64,000 bases of DNA from a virus, in the IMG/VR virus record IMGVR_UViG_3300042882_000890, positions 42,605 through 106,604 of that record; one strand, 5' to 3'. Positions 46,534 through 56,173 of the stretch are shown piece by piece. The notes under the pieces were generated by a model. That model was not told the origin of the DNA and did no database searches. It saw nothing but the letters and a program-made list of their open reading frames with translations. The position numbers and the translations under genes were made by a program. The number at the start of each line of letters is the position of its first letter. Within the stretch, counting starts at the first letter, position 1.

Positions 46534-49383
46534 TTACATTGTTTGTTTATACAAAGCCTTTTTTCTCATTTCTGAAATCTGGTCTCCTATGTATTTATTA
46601 ATTAAAACTGCTGTTATCTTATTAAAATTAGAAGTATTATAATCTACAGCTAAGGGTTCTTTTTGAGCCACTTTCTTACCATCTTTTACAATATATGGTA
46701 TAAAACCTCCTCCACCTCTAGGTTTTTCAAACTCCACTGAGTAATTAGAATTTAAAACGTCATTATAAAACAGTTTTGCATCTTCTGCCGGTAAATACCT
46801 AGAGGCTTCATTTATAAATTCTTCTCTAGTTTTAAATTCTGAAAAATTAGAGCTTTGGTAAAAACTTGCTTCCTCTTGAGAAAGATTGTTATTTTCTAAA
46901 AACTTTTTTGTAAACTCATATCTAGAATCCAAATCATTAAATGGCTTGTAGCTAAAAGTTGTTTTCATTGGTGTGGGATTTCTAGAAGAAAAATCCCAAT
47001 TTGTTTCTTGTCCTAAGCTTTTTATTAAAGGTGCTGGTAGATTGCTAACAGGTATCTGTTTTTCAGTAAGTACTTGCTCTTTTGTTTGACCGCCTTTTTC
47101 TTTAGGTATAAGTACTAACTCTGTGTAAGAAACTGTTGCTACTCCATCTTTTATCCCTTTAATGGTAATAAAGTTGTTATCTTTATCCGGAGAGCCGCCT
47201 GCTGCAACAATAGCTGCTTCTATTTGACCTATATAAGCTTTATCTACTTTACTTTCTTTATTTAAAACTATAGAAGTTTCGTAAGGAGCGTTAGCTAGAT
47301 TAGGTTTTAGTATTTTATCAAATCTATCTTTTACAGAATCTTTAGATGCTGTCACTCTATCCCATACACCTTCTGATTTACCTAGTTTTATATCATCAGC
47401 TTGTACTTGTCTAAGGTCTGAATCAGTCGCTAACATTTTGTCTATTGCAAAACCACCTTGTCTATTACCTTTTAATATTTGTTCCCAATTATCTTTTATA
47501 CCTTTCTTAACTCCTGCCTCACCCTCTCTTTGGGCTTTATCTCTCCAATCAAACAAAGTTGTACCTATAACTCTGCCTGCTGTACCAATTGTCAGTCCAA
47601 ACGCCCCAGACAAAGTATTTCCAACTCCGTCCCAAAAACCTTCTTCTACAGGCTTGTATTTAATTAAGTCTTTTTCGGATATTTTATTTTTTTGTCTGAA
47701 GTTTCCGATAAAAAAGTCCATTCTTTCTTTGTCTTCATCTTCATCAAGTACATATTCTCTTATGTTTTTGGCTATCTCATATTGTGCTAATATTTTATCT
47801 CTAGCTGGAACCTGTGAAGCATCTTTATATTTTTTTAATAACTCCGCAGTTTTTGGTGCAGTTATAGATAAACCTTCTACGTTTAGGTCTTTATTTTTAC
47901 CACCAAAAAGACCGGTAAATATCTCGTTTACATCTTTACCATAGTACTCTTCTGCTTGTTTAGATAAATGGTAAGATTGCTTATTATACTGCTCTACTTT
48001 TTTGTAATTGTCAATAACATCTGATGGGTAAGCTTGTGCATTGACATCAAAACCGGTTTTAGATGCTTCTCTTAGACCCACATAAAAATTTTCAATATCT
48101 TTTGCAGATGTGCCTTTTCCTTCTTTTGCTAGTTGTTGTTTTATGGTGCCTTGTAATGTATTCCAAGCTTGTTGTCTACCATCTTTATACCTTTTTAGAA
48201 CTGAACCTTTTTTCTCTTCTCCCTCTTGGTATGCTTTAGCCTCTTCTGGAGTTAAGTCTCTTTTAAAAGCGGTGCCTGCTGGTAAACCTGGTGTACCTAA
48301 ACCTCCTGCACCTGAAGTACCAGTTCCATCTTTTTTATTAGCTGCATCTAAAAACATATCATTAAAATCGATATCTGTAATTGCTGCGTAGCTATAAGTC
48401 TTCTTGTAGGATTCGGTTAGGTTGTTTACATAGTTGTTAAATAAAAAACTATCTCTATTATAACCTTGACCATTAGCTTGAGCTTCTGTAAACTCTTTTT
48501 TCTTAGTAATAGTGGCTTTTTTCTGATTTAGTATTTGAAGTCTTTCTGCATTATCTGGGTTGGTATTTTTTATTTGGTAGTCTATTTCAGTCATCTGCAT
48601 GTTCATATTATCAAGTACAGGTTTAACTACTTCTTTATAATTACTTAATAAAGCTTCATCAGAAACCCCCCTATACTTGTAATGTGAATCTATCATTAAC
48701 TGCTGTTTAAGATTAGAATCTGTTAGTATTCTGTTTTCTACAAAGTTTGCTATTTGTTCTTCAGATAGAGTTTTTCCTTTTACTGTTTTATAAATATAGC
48801 CCCCTTCAACACTAGAGTCTACTACCTTTTCAAAACCCATTTCTTTAGCCCATTTATCTAATGGTTCGTTTAAGTTTTTTGGGACATCGTAATAAGGTTT
48901 ATATTGTAAATTTCCTAAATCATCGGTCTCACCATTCATGTAAGCAGCATACCCTGATTTATCCATAGCATACGCATAGTTTGCATCGTTATACAACTCA
49001 GGTTTTTCTTTTTTAATCCTTGCGGCTTCTTGTTGAAAGCTTTGTATTTTTTGAGAGTTACCTATTTGCGTTTTTACATTATCATCAATAGCAGTACTTA
49101 TGTAATTAGATATTTGTCTAGTTACATTATTATTGGTCATATCAACTTTAGAATTAGCATCAACCATTGACAGTAATCCGTTTAGCCTATCCCCAAGATA
49201 CTTTTTATCTTGGTCTCTAACTAAAGGTACGCTTGTAATTTTTTGTATAAGGTCATCAACCTTGGCTACATTTACATCAAACCTTTGTTGTAAGGCTGTT
49301 TGTACTTGCCCCGTAAGTTGAGCTATATCCATTGTGGATATCGTAGGACTGTATGTTAATGGGGCTGTATATGCGTTTGCCAT
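46534..49383 (-). CDS. Putative structural/ejected protein (949 aa)
   Basis: The N-terminal 330 residues are helical (for example ISTMDIAQLTGQVQTALQQRF). A Gly/Thr/Pro linker follows (about 355-375, GTGTSGAGGLGTPGLPAG), then a second helical half with a short hydrophobic segment (NTLSGAFGLTIGTAGRVIG, about 590-610) that could insert in a membrane, and a beta-containing C-terminus. It is the first gene of a two-gene unit with the 1965-residue protein. No enzyme motif. Virion role inferred from size and context. Confidence 0.65.
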   Translation of the reverse strand: MANAYTAPLTYSPTISTMDIAQLTGQVQTALQQRFDVNVAKVDDLIQKITSVPLVRDQDKKYLGDRLNGLLSMVDANSKVDMTNNNVTRQISNYISTAIDDNVKTQIGNSQKIQSFQQEAARIKKEKPELYNDANYAYAMDKSGYAAYMNGETDDLGNLQYKPYYDVPKNLNEPLDKWAKEMGFEKVVDSSVEGGYIYKTVKGKTLSEEQIANFVENRILTDSNLKQQLMIDSHYKYRGVSDEALLSNYKEVVKPVLDNMNMQMTEIDYQIKNTNPDNAERLQILNQKKATITKKKEFTEAQANGQGYNRDSFLFNNYVNNLTESYKKTYSYAAITDIDFNDMFLDAANKKDGTGTSGAGGLGTPGLPAGTAFKRDLTPEEAKAYQEGEEKKGSVLKRYKDGRQQAWNTLQGTIKQQLAKEGKGTSAKDIENFYVGLREASKTGFDVNAQAYPSDVIDNYKKVEQYNKQSYHLSKQAEEYYGKDVNEIFTGLFGGKNKDLNVEGLSITAPKTAELLKKYKDASQVPARDKILAQYEIAKNIREYVLDEDEDKERMDFFIGNFRQKNKISEKDLIKYKPVEEGFWDGVGNTLSGAFGLTIGTAGRVIGTTLFDWRDKAQREGEAGVKKGIKDNWEQILKGNRQGGFAIDKMLATDSDLRQVQADDIKLGKSEGVWDRVTASKDSVKDRFDKILKPNLANAPYETSIVLNKESKVDKAYIGQIEAAIVAAGGSPDKDNNFITIKGIKDGVATVSYTELVLIPKEKGGQTKEQVLTEKQIPVSNLPAPLIKSLGQETNWDFSSRNPTPMKTTFSYKPFNDLDSRYEFTKKFLENNNLSQEEASFYQSSNFSEFKTREEFINEASRYLPAEDAKLFYNDVLNSNYSVEFEKPRGGGGFIPYIVKDGKKVAQKEPLAVDYNTSNFNKITAVLINKYIGDQISEMRKKALYKQTM

Positions 49384-49401
49384 ATTGTATTAAAATTTAT
49401 G

Positions 49402-49433
49402 CAAAATTACGAATTATAATTGTTTTTTACAAA
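49402..49433 (-). promoter_or_regulatory. Bacteroidetes-type promoter (reverse)
   Basis: Reverse strand TTTG (49433-49430), 20-base spacer, TAATTTTG (49409-49402), 19 bases before the 949-residue gene. Confidence 0.8.
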
Positions 49434-49442
49434 TTAATTAAA

Positions 49443-51374
49443 TTATTTTTTAAACCTACCTCCAAATTTTGCTGTGGCTGTCTTAGTTTTTTTACTGGTC
49501 TTGGTTTTTTTATCTTCCTTATTAAGGTTTTCTATATAGGGTACATTCCCAGTACCATAACCTATATCTCTATTTACTTCGTACCCCTCACCCGTAAACT
49601 GTACATCTGGATTTAAGGCATTATATCTATTCAAAGCTTCTATGTACTTGTAATTGTTAATCTGGTTTGATGCAAGCTTGTCATAGTATCCTTGAATCTC
49701 CTTGTCGTAATTGCCTAAAGCAGTTTGAGTTCTTTGTTCATAGCTTAAAGCATCACCTGCTGAAGCATTTTCTTCTGCATCTGAGACTTTTGCATTATAA
49801 GTATCAACAGCGTTTCTAGCGGCAGCATTTGCTCTGTTTACATCTGCTATTGCTTTATTAGACATCATATTTTCATTAGCTGTAAGTCCTATTTCAGCTG
49901 CTGCTCTTTGCTGTGGTGTTAGTTCTTGTAGTGACTGTCTAGAAGCTGCTGCTGAACGGTTCATTTCTGTTAGCTGTTGTTCTGGAGATATGTCGTTATA
50001 ACCAATTCTACTAAACCTTCTTTGTACTTTTAGGCTAGGTAGCAAGTTAGGCAACATAGGTGATTGGTCTGGTAATAGCAAAAGACCTCTTCTATTTTTT
50101 TTACCGGGGGCAGCTGCTACATTAGATTGTTCTGGAGTTTCTTCCTCTGGTAAAGTTTGGTTTGTAACATTTGGTGCTTTATATAATGGGGCAACTGGCA
50201 TAGGTGCTTTGTATTCTGGTTTTTTTGGAACACCAGCCGCTAAAGTAGGAAATCTCCAATCCCATTTATCGTCATTAAAGCCCTCTAATAAGAAATTGTT
50301 ATAGTCTTCCTTTTTTATCGCTCCATCTGGTTCTCCTGTTTGTCCTAATGGATAAGACTGTTTAAGCTTATCTTTTTCCTCTTTTGTGTAAGAAGCTGAA
50401 TCTTTATCTGGAGAGATACCAGTGTTTTCAAATACCCATGGGGCATTCTTTTTTAGCATATCTACGTGCTTTGCTGTAAGTGGTTGCCCAGAGTCTGTAA
50501 AGTATTTTATTACTTCTTCTGGTCTATTTTTAACCATCCATGCTTGTAACTTACCAGCTTCTTTTCCTAAATCTTTGGCGTTAGGGTTTACATCACCTTC
50601 ATACCCGGCTGCTTCTGCACTTTTAACAAAATCCTTAAATCTTTTTCTTCTATCTTCTTCGGTATATTCTGCTACTGCATCTTGATAGTGTGGTAAGCTT
50701 GATAAAAGTTCCTTAGCTCTTTTTGGGTCTATGCCATATCTAGAAGCTGTTTCTAAATAGCTACCGCCCATTTGCATCTTACTTCCTGATTGTTCTTTCT
50801 TAGACATCTCTTGTTCCTCAAAAAGCATCTCAAAAAACCCAGCCATCTCTTTTTCTAATGGTTGTTTTTGTTTGTTTTTAGAGTTCAAAGTGTTATTTAA
50901 AAATTGATTGTTTATAGCAAAAGTCGTTTTATCTTTTGATTTTTCTAAATCCATTTTTAAGATAAGATTCTCTATCTCTTTGTTTAGTTTAGGTAAGTCT
51001 GAAGCATTGTTAAACCTATCCAGAGCTTTTGCATAAGTGTCTGTAGCTCTAAACGGTAGTTTTAAGCTTTTAGTTAACTGCTTGGCTAAATCGGCACCAA
51101 TTTTTAAGTGGTCACTAAGTATTCTTGCACCCTCTTCTAGCTTGACTGGTGTACCACCTTTTTCGTGAGTATTCCCACCAAACTTTCTAATACCGTTTGA
51201 GTCAAAAACATACTCGTTTTTTTCCACTTCAGCGTTAGCTAAATACAATCTGTCTTTAGTCAAAGGAGCCTGGTAATTACCGGCAAGCTCCTTTGCTAAT
51301 TCTTTTTTTGTTCCCCCTTCTGAAAAGAAGATATTTTCAAATACTTCTCTAGGTATTTCTATTTTATTATTCAT
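49443..51374 (-). CDS. Structural-region protein with HEKGG/LEEGARILSDHL motif (643 aa)
   Basis: Residues 45-95 show AEVEKNEYVFDSNGIRKFGGNTHEKGGTPVKLEEGARILSDHL split over a short domain; the order (acidic strand, Gly-Gly turn, L-EEG-x-x-ILSD) is typical of a beta domain in Bacteroidetes and jumbo-phage structural proteins. A helical middle (100-330), a Pro-rich linker (about 385-420), and a helical, Asn/Ala-rich C-terminus (460-600) follow. It ends KFGGRFKK. Its start overlaps the 1598-residue gene by 8 bases. Confidence 0.65.
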   Translation of the reverse strand: MNNKIEIPREVFENIFFSEGGTKKELAKELAGNYQAPLTKDRLYLANAEVEKNEYVFDSNGIRKFGGNTHEKGGTPVKLEEGARILSDHLKIGADLAKQLTKSLKLPFRATDTYAKALDRFNNASDLPKLNKEIENLILKMDLEKSKDKTTFAINNQFLNNTLNSKNKQKQPLEKEMAGFFEMLFEEQEMSKKEQSGSKMQMGGSYLETASRYGIDPKRAKELLSSLPHYQDAVAEYTEEDRRKRFKDFVKSAEAAGYEGDVNPNAKDLGKEAGKLQAWMVKNRPEEVIKYFTDSGQPLTAKHVDMLKKNAPWVFENTGISPDKDSASYTKEEKDKLKQSYPLGQTGEPDGAIKKEDYNNFLLEGFNDDKWDWRFPTLAAGVPKKPEYKAPMPVAPLYKAPNVTNQTLPEEETPEQSNVAAAPGKKNRRGLLLLPDQSPMLPNLLPSLKVQRRFSRIGYNDISPEQQLTEMNRSAAASRQSLQELTPQQRAAAEIGLTANENMMSNKAIADVNRANAAARNAVDTYNAKVSDAEENASAGDALSYEQRTQTALGNYDKEIQGYYDKLASNQINNYKYIEALNRYNALNPDVQFTGEGYEVNRDIGYGTGNVPYIENLNKEDKKTKTSKKTKTATAKFGGRFKK

Positions 51375-54300
51375 AGCTTACTATATATGAGTCTGTTTTT
51401 GGATTATATGTGTAGTTTTTAATAGTCTTACCTACTAAAGCTCTCATGTATTTGCCTCCTTTTGACATTTGTGGAGTACCTTCTTCTTCCTCTTCTTCAC
51501 CACCTTGCATTTCTTGAAGTATCTCTTGTATCATTTGCATAGCTTCTTCTTCAGGCATTCCCATTTGAACTAGCTGTTGTAATATTTGCTGAGGGTCTGC
51601 TCCTTGTTTTAAAGCTTGCTCTACTTGGTCTTCGATTTGTTCTGACATTGCAGATTCGTTTTCCATACCTTCGTTTTCTTCTTCCATATCATCTTCCATC
51701 ATTTCTCCACCTTCTTGCCAAGTGCCAAACTTTTTGTGCCAATATAAAGGGCTAAATGGGTCGTTTGCTTTAGCTGAATCTTTTCCTCCCATTCTGTTCC
51801 AGAAATTCTTTTTCCTGTCCTCTGAACCGTGTTGAGAAAAATCTTTCATTTTGCTATCTCCACCGTGAACTACTTTGTATTGGTCTCCTTTTTTGGCAAG
51901 AACCATCCATTTTTTACCTGGTCTTGTAGACTGTCTTTTTACTCCTACTTTTGTAAAACCATCATTTTTATATCTTTCAGGTATACCACCGCCATCTCTC
52001 ATTTGAGGAGTGTCTTGTGGTGCTTGCATTTGTTGCATTACCGCTTGAACCAGTTGTATTGCTTGGTCTTCTGGAATACCGGCTTCTACCAACATTTGTA
52101 GTACCTCTTCTGGCTGTGCTCCTTGTTGTAACATTTGTGCTACCTGTTGCATCATTTCTTGAGCTGGGTCTGCTTCAGGCTCCATACCTCCTTCTTGGTA
52201 CATATTAGACATAATTTTAGCCTGTACCTCTTTAGGTAGAGCTTTAAATCCTGGGTTATTTATACCACCTTCAGCGTACATATAGCCACCCATTTCTTTT
52301 TTATTGGCTTTTATTTTTCTTTCTTGTTCTAACATTTCTTTAGTTGGTTCTTTTCCGGAACCTGCATTATCTCTAATGTTATCCCAAAGACCTCTTCTTG
52401 AATACGAACCATCTTTACGCTTAATCATTTCTCCACCTCTTCTCATTTGTGGTGTTCCTTCCTCCATTTGTTGCCCTTGTTGTTGAACCTGCTCCATAAT
52501 AGCTTGAACCAGTTGTATTGCTTGGTCTTCAGTCATTCCAGATTCCATTAACATAGCCATAGCTTCTTGAGGTTGCATACCTTGTTGCATAGCTTGTGCT
52601 ACTTGTTGGGCTATTTGTTGTTCTCCACCATCTTGGTAGTATCCTCCGTCATAAAACATTGGTTCTACCCCTATGTAGTCTAAGCCTCTGTTTAAAGTAC
52701 CCCTGAAACCTGTAGAAGAAGGTTTTGTTTTTTTATACTCTTCTCTCCAGTTTGTTGGTAAGTATTTATCTGAACCTTCCAAAGATAACTCACGTTTAGT
52801 AGACATACCCTCTCCCGGCTTTCCGTAGCTAATAATGTTCAAAAACTCTTGTGGGGACATCTTATATTGTTTAGCTAAAGAGTTCACTTCAGATTTTGTT
52901 AATCCAGTGTTTCCTCCTGAATGTCTTACCATATCATTATCCTTAAAGCTTTTTTCATCATAAGTGTCGTAATCCCCACCATCTTGGTATTTTATAAATG
53001 GTGTGCTAGAAGGTATTTTTCCCCATACGTCTTCCAACTCTTTTTGTCTTTTTATCTTATTTTTATATTGTGCTAAATGGTATGCGTTTGCTTCTTCTGC
53101 TGTAGCATTCGCTCTTAGCCTAGGCATTCTTCTTCCGCTGTCATCAAGTGGTGGTAGAGTTATTGATGACGAGAAGTTTCTTTCTAGGAAGTTTAATGGT
53201 TTTCCGTCTAGTCCTACCATTACTCCTTTTGCATTTCTTAAATCACCCTCACTATCATTATACCACCCTTTATAAGGGTCTACATAGTTATTTTTTTTAG
53301 GTCTTGTAACTACAACTTCTTTTAGTTGACCCCCGTTATATGTCTTCTCACCCTTCGGTGATGATTTTCTTAGGTATTCTTTTTTAAATCTTGGGTCATT
53401 AAGCTCTGATAAAAGCTTCATATTATCCTTAGCAGTACCACTAGTATAACCTAGTCTTTTAGCTTCAGACCAAGGCATTCCGGTTTTAGCCACCCAAGTA
53501 TCTCTAGCTGAATTTTTGTCATAGCTTGGAGTTTCCTCTTCTTTTGTTGAAGAAGTAGCTTCAACTGCTGATTCAATAGCAGGGCTTGTTGCTAATTCAC
53601 GCTGAGTAAAATTTTGTTGCTTGCCCATCAAACTAGGCTTATTTATCATGTAATTAGGCTCTTCCTCGTATTCATACCCATATCCTTCTTCATCCTCCTC
53701 ATCTTCTCCACCATCTTTATAGTACATCATACCTCCTCTTTTTAATTGAGGTGTTGAGCCTTGTATTTCTTGCATTACAGCTTCAACCATTTGAACTGCT
53801 TGTTCTTCTGGTATTCCCATTTGAACTAGTTGTTGAATAACTTGTTGTGGGTCGGCTCCTTGTTGTAACATCTGTGCTACTTCTCCCATTATTTGCTGCT
53901 CTTGCCCTTGTTGCTCCATACCTTCTTCCATTCCTGGTTGCATTCCTCCTTCTTGGTAGTAACCTCCAAATCTACCTAGTGGTTTTTCTCTGCCTTCTCC
54001 TGTCATACCCTCTCTTTGTTTTTCGTAAGATTGTTGAGTCATATAGTTCTTTCTTCTTTCTTGACCCATACCTCCTAAAAAGTTTCTGGCTAAGCCTGTA
54101 GCTAACTTTAATCCGGAGCCTACTATACCTAGGGTATCCCCACTTTCTATAGACGAGCCTAAAGTACTTGCTGCTGTTGGTATATCAAAACCAGAGTAAG
54201 GATTAAAAAATTGGAATGGCTGTTCTCCTTTTACGTCTAGTGGAGCTACATCTGATTTTTCTTTTTCCTTAGCTCCTTCTTCTCCAAATATATTTTTGTC

Positions 54301-56163
54301 GAATGACTTGGATTCAACTAGAGGATTACCTTCTGTTTTTTGTATTGTATCAGGTACCCCGTTGTTATCTATATCCCAACTATTAACGTTTCCTGGAGCA
54401 AAAGTATTTTGTCCACTAGCTTGGTTATTTATGATTGGTGTTGGATTAGGCTGTGGTTTAGGTAATGGTTGACCATACTCATCTAACTCAGCGGTTCCTG
54501 CTAATTGGTATTTTGGTAATTGATAACCACCGTTACCGTGTACATTCTCATACATACTATAGGCAATAGCTACAGCTTGTTTTTGAGGATAGCCTTCTCT
54601 TACTAACGTAGATATTTTATCACTTATCCAGTCACTTTTTTGTCCACCTTTTCTAAACTCTGGTGTATCCCCTAATAAAAATTGATTAAAAGTCTTTTTG
54701 CCTCTTATGTTTCTATTAAAGGCTGAATTTGTTGTATTGTCCATATTATTTTGTTTACTGTTTGAAGGTCTTGTTTGTCTACTGTTTGAAGGTCTTTTAT
54801 TCCCCATGTCTGATAAAATACCGTTTTTTTGGGCTTCTATTAGAAGGTCGTGTTTACTTTCTTCTGTGATTGGAAGCGTTCCTACTACACTTCCCACAAA
54901 ATTATTATATAAATCAGATGCGTGTTCTTTAAAACTATTAGGTGAGTTCACTTCATGTGCTAATCCTGCAAGATTGGTCATTGCTATATTAGCAGATAAA
55001 CCCCCCGGTAAAGCATTAGCCCAACTAGGTAATATAGAAGATGTAGCAGCTGCACTTGAAGAGTGTCTTATAGCATCTAATCCTCCATTGTGTATACCAG
55101 TTCTTATACCTTTCTGCTTGGCTCTTTCCATAGCTCTTTTTGTTACTGGGTCTACGTACTTGCTTAAAAGCTGTCTTTCTAAGCTGGGGTTTATTTTACT
55201 TTTACCCCCTGTTTGATAACGAGGAATTAACTTTCTTGTATCTCCTGATTCTTCAGATAATTGTCTTAATGATTCATTGTTTTCAGGATACCATTTATAA
55301 TTAGTTTGACTCTTTCCATTGTTTACAATATCTTCTACATCATAGTATTCAGGTATTCTTACAACAGGTCTTAATCCTGACATGTCAGCACTTAATTCTA
55401 TATCACTTTGTATTAAACCTTCTGGTTTTAAATTGTTTTGTATTGATTTTATAGGTTGTCTAGAAACTTGGGGTGGTTCAATATAAACAATATCATATTT
55501 ACTTGGTTTTTCGTTTTTTCTATAAAACATGTTTTTTAAATCTCCTTCATATCTACCTTTAGCTATTTCAGGTGTTAAAGGTGTCCAGCTTGTATTAGCA
55601 GGTTTTACTATTACTTGTTGTTGTTGTGGTTTTTTAAATACAGGTATATACGTATCTTTTTTTCTATCAGAAAAAATTATACTAGTAGGTTTTATGTTTG
55701 ATTTTTTTACATCTTCATCATAATATTTTTTTAAAGCTTCTTTGTATTCTTTAGAATTTTTATTAGAATTTACTGTTTTTTTAAATTTTTTATCTGATGC
55801 CCATGGTTCTTTAAATCTTGATGATGTATGATTATATAACTTTAAACTATCCTGATAAGCTGTATATCTAGGGTCATTTTCTGATTCTACATATATTTTT
55901 TTACCACCTGCTTGGAAAAATGGTATTTCCTCTACATAAGATGCCCCTTTAAATTTATATTCCCCCCCAGGTTGCATAACCAGACCATTTCCCATAGGAT
56001 TACCGTTTTGGTCTAAAGGAGTGGCATATACTGGGTAAGGCGTATTAGCCATGGTTATATCCTCACTTGGTATATAGTTTACAGGATTTTTCTCTGTATC
56101 ATATCCAGGAGTATACCCTGTTTTGTTGATAAGGTTACGCTTCTTTTTTTGGCTCCTTTTCAT
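51367..56163 (-). CDS. Repeat-rich structural protein with four UBA-like modules (1598 aa)
   Basis: Four related helical modules of about 45 residues lie at 756-801, 1182-1228, 1335-1381 and 1509-1554. Each reads like VAQMLQQGADPQQ, a short loop, LVQMGIPEEQA, then VQAVMQEMQ, and ends TPQ(M/L)-x-(R/K/D)GG. The three-helix layout with Met-Gly-Ile/Met-Pro resembles a UBA fold. Other recognisable parts: a DAIRH...GLAHE...DLYNNFVG domain (about 360-430), EGYPQKQAVAIAYSM (523-537), and a DUF5754-like segment (about 1412-1480, KWMVLAKKG, DFSQHGSEDRKKNF). Many aromatic-x-x-Gly-Gly motifs separate domains. Probably a virion protein; function unknown. Confidence 0.7.
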   Translation of the reverse strand: MKRSQKKKRNLINKTGYTPGYDTEKNPVNYIPSEDITMANTPYPVYATPLDQNGNPMGNGLVMQPGGEYKFKGASYVEEIPFFQAGGKKIYVESENDPRYTAYQDSLKLYNHTSSRFKEPWASDKKFKKTVNSNKNSKEYKEALKKYYDEDVKKSNIKPTSIIFSDRKKDTYIPVFKKPQQQQVIVKPANTSWTPLTPEIAKGRYEGDLKNMFYRKNEKPSKYDIVYIEPPQVSRQPIKSIQNNLKPEGLIQSDIELSADMSGLRPVVRIPEYYDVEDIVNNGKSQTNYKWYPENNESLRQLSEESGDTRKLIPRYQTGGKSKINPSLERQLLSKYVDPVTKRAMERAKQKGIRTGIHNGGLDAIRHSSSAAATSSILPSWANALPGGLSANIAMTNLAGLAHEVNSPNSFKEHASDLYNNFVGSVVGTLPITEESKHDLLIEAQKNGILSDMGNKRPSNSRQTRPSNSKQNNMDNTTNSAFNRNIRGKKTFNQFLLGDTPEFRKGGQKSDWISDKISTLVREGYPQKQAVAIAYSMYENVHGNGGYQLPKYQLAGTAELDEYGQPLPKPQPNPTPIINNQASGQNTFAPGNVNSWDIDNNGVPDTIQKTEGNPLVESKSFDKNIFGEEGAKEKEKSDVAPLDVKGEQPFQFFNPYSGFDIPTAASTLGSSIESGDTLGIVGSGLKLATGLARNFLGGMGQERRKNYMTQQSYEKQREGMTGEGREKPLGRFGGYYQEGGMQPGMEEGMEQQGQEQQIMGEVAQMLQQGADPQQVIQQLVQMGIPEEQAVQMVEAVMQEIQGSTPQLKRGGMMYYKDGGEDEEDEEGYGYEYEEEPNYMINKPSLMGKQQNFTQRELATSPAIESAVEATSSTKEEETPSYDKNSARDTWVAKTGMPWSEAKRLGYTSGTAKDNMKLLSELNDPRFKKEYLRKSSPKGEKTYNGGQLKEVVVTRPKKNNYVDPYKGWYNDSEGDLRNAKGVMVGLDGKPLNFLERNFSSSITLPPLDDSGRRMPRLRANATAEEANAYHLAQYKNKIKRQKELEDVWGKIPSSTPFIKYQDGGDYDTYDEKSFKDNDMVRHSGGNTGLTKSEVNSLAKQYKMSPQEFLNIISYGKPGEGMSTKRELSLEGSDKYLPTNWREEYKKTKPSSTGFRGTLNRGLDYIGVEPMFYDGGYYQDGGEQQIAQQVAQAMQQGMQPQEAMAMLMESGMTEDQAIQLVQAIMEQVQQQGQQMEEGTPQMRRGGEMIKRKDGSYSRRGLWDNIRDNAGSGKEPTKEMLEQERKIKANKKEMGGYMYAEGGINNPGFKALPKEVQAKIMSNMYQEGGMEPEADPAQEMMQQVAQMLQQGAQPEEVLQMLVEAGIPEDQAIQLVQAVMQQMQAPQDTPQMRDGGGIPERYKNDGFTKVGVKRQSTRPGKKWMVLAKKGDQYKVVHGGDSKMKDFSQHGSEDRKKNFWNRMGGKDSAKANDPFSPLYWHKKFGTWQEGGEMMEDDMEEENEGMENESAMSEQIEDQVEQALKQGADPQQILQQLVQMGMPEEEAMQMIQEILQEMQGGEEEEEEGTPQMSKGGKYMRALVGKTIKNYTYNPKTDSYIVSYE
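51502..53898 (-). repeat. Four coding repeats (UBA-like modules)
   Basis: Module DNA lies at about 53898-53761, 52620-52480, 52161-52021 and 51639-51502 (reverse strand). The protein pattern M-LQQGA-P-Q-VL-QLV-MGIPE-QA-QLVQAVMQ is kept while surrounding linkers differ in length and charge. Confidence 0.75.
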
Positions 56164-56173
56164 TATGTTTTAA

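Noticed and set aside
26992-49383. crAss-type giant RNA polymerase in the 1909-, 2584-, 1965- or 949-residue proteins
   Set aside because: I looked for the DxDxD (DFDGD-like) catalytic motif and did not find it. Other motifs point to polyvalent or structural proteins.
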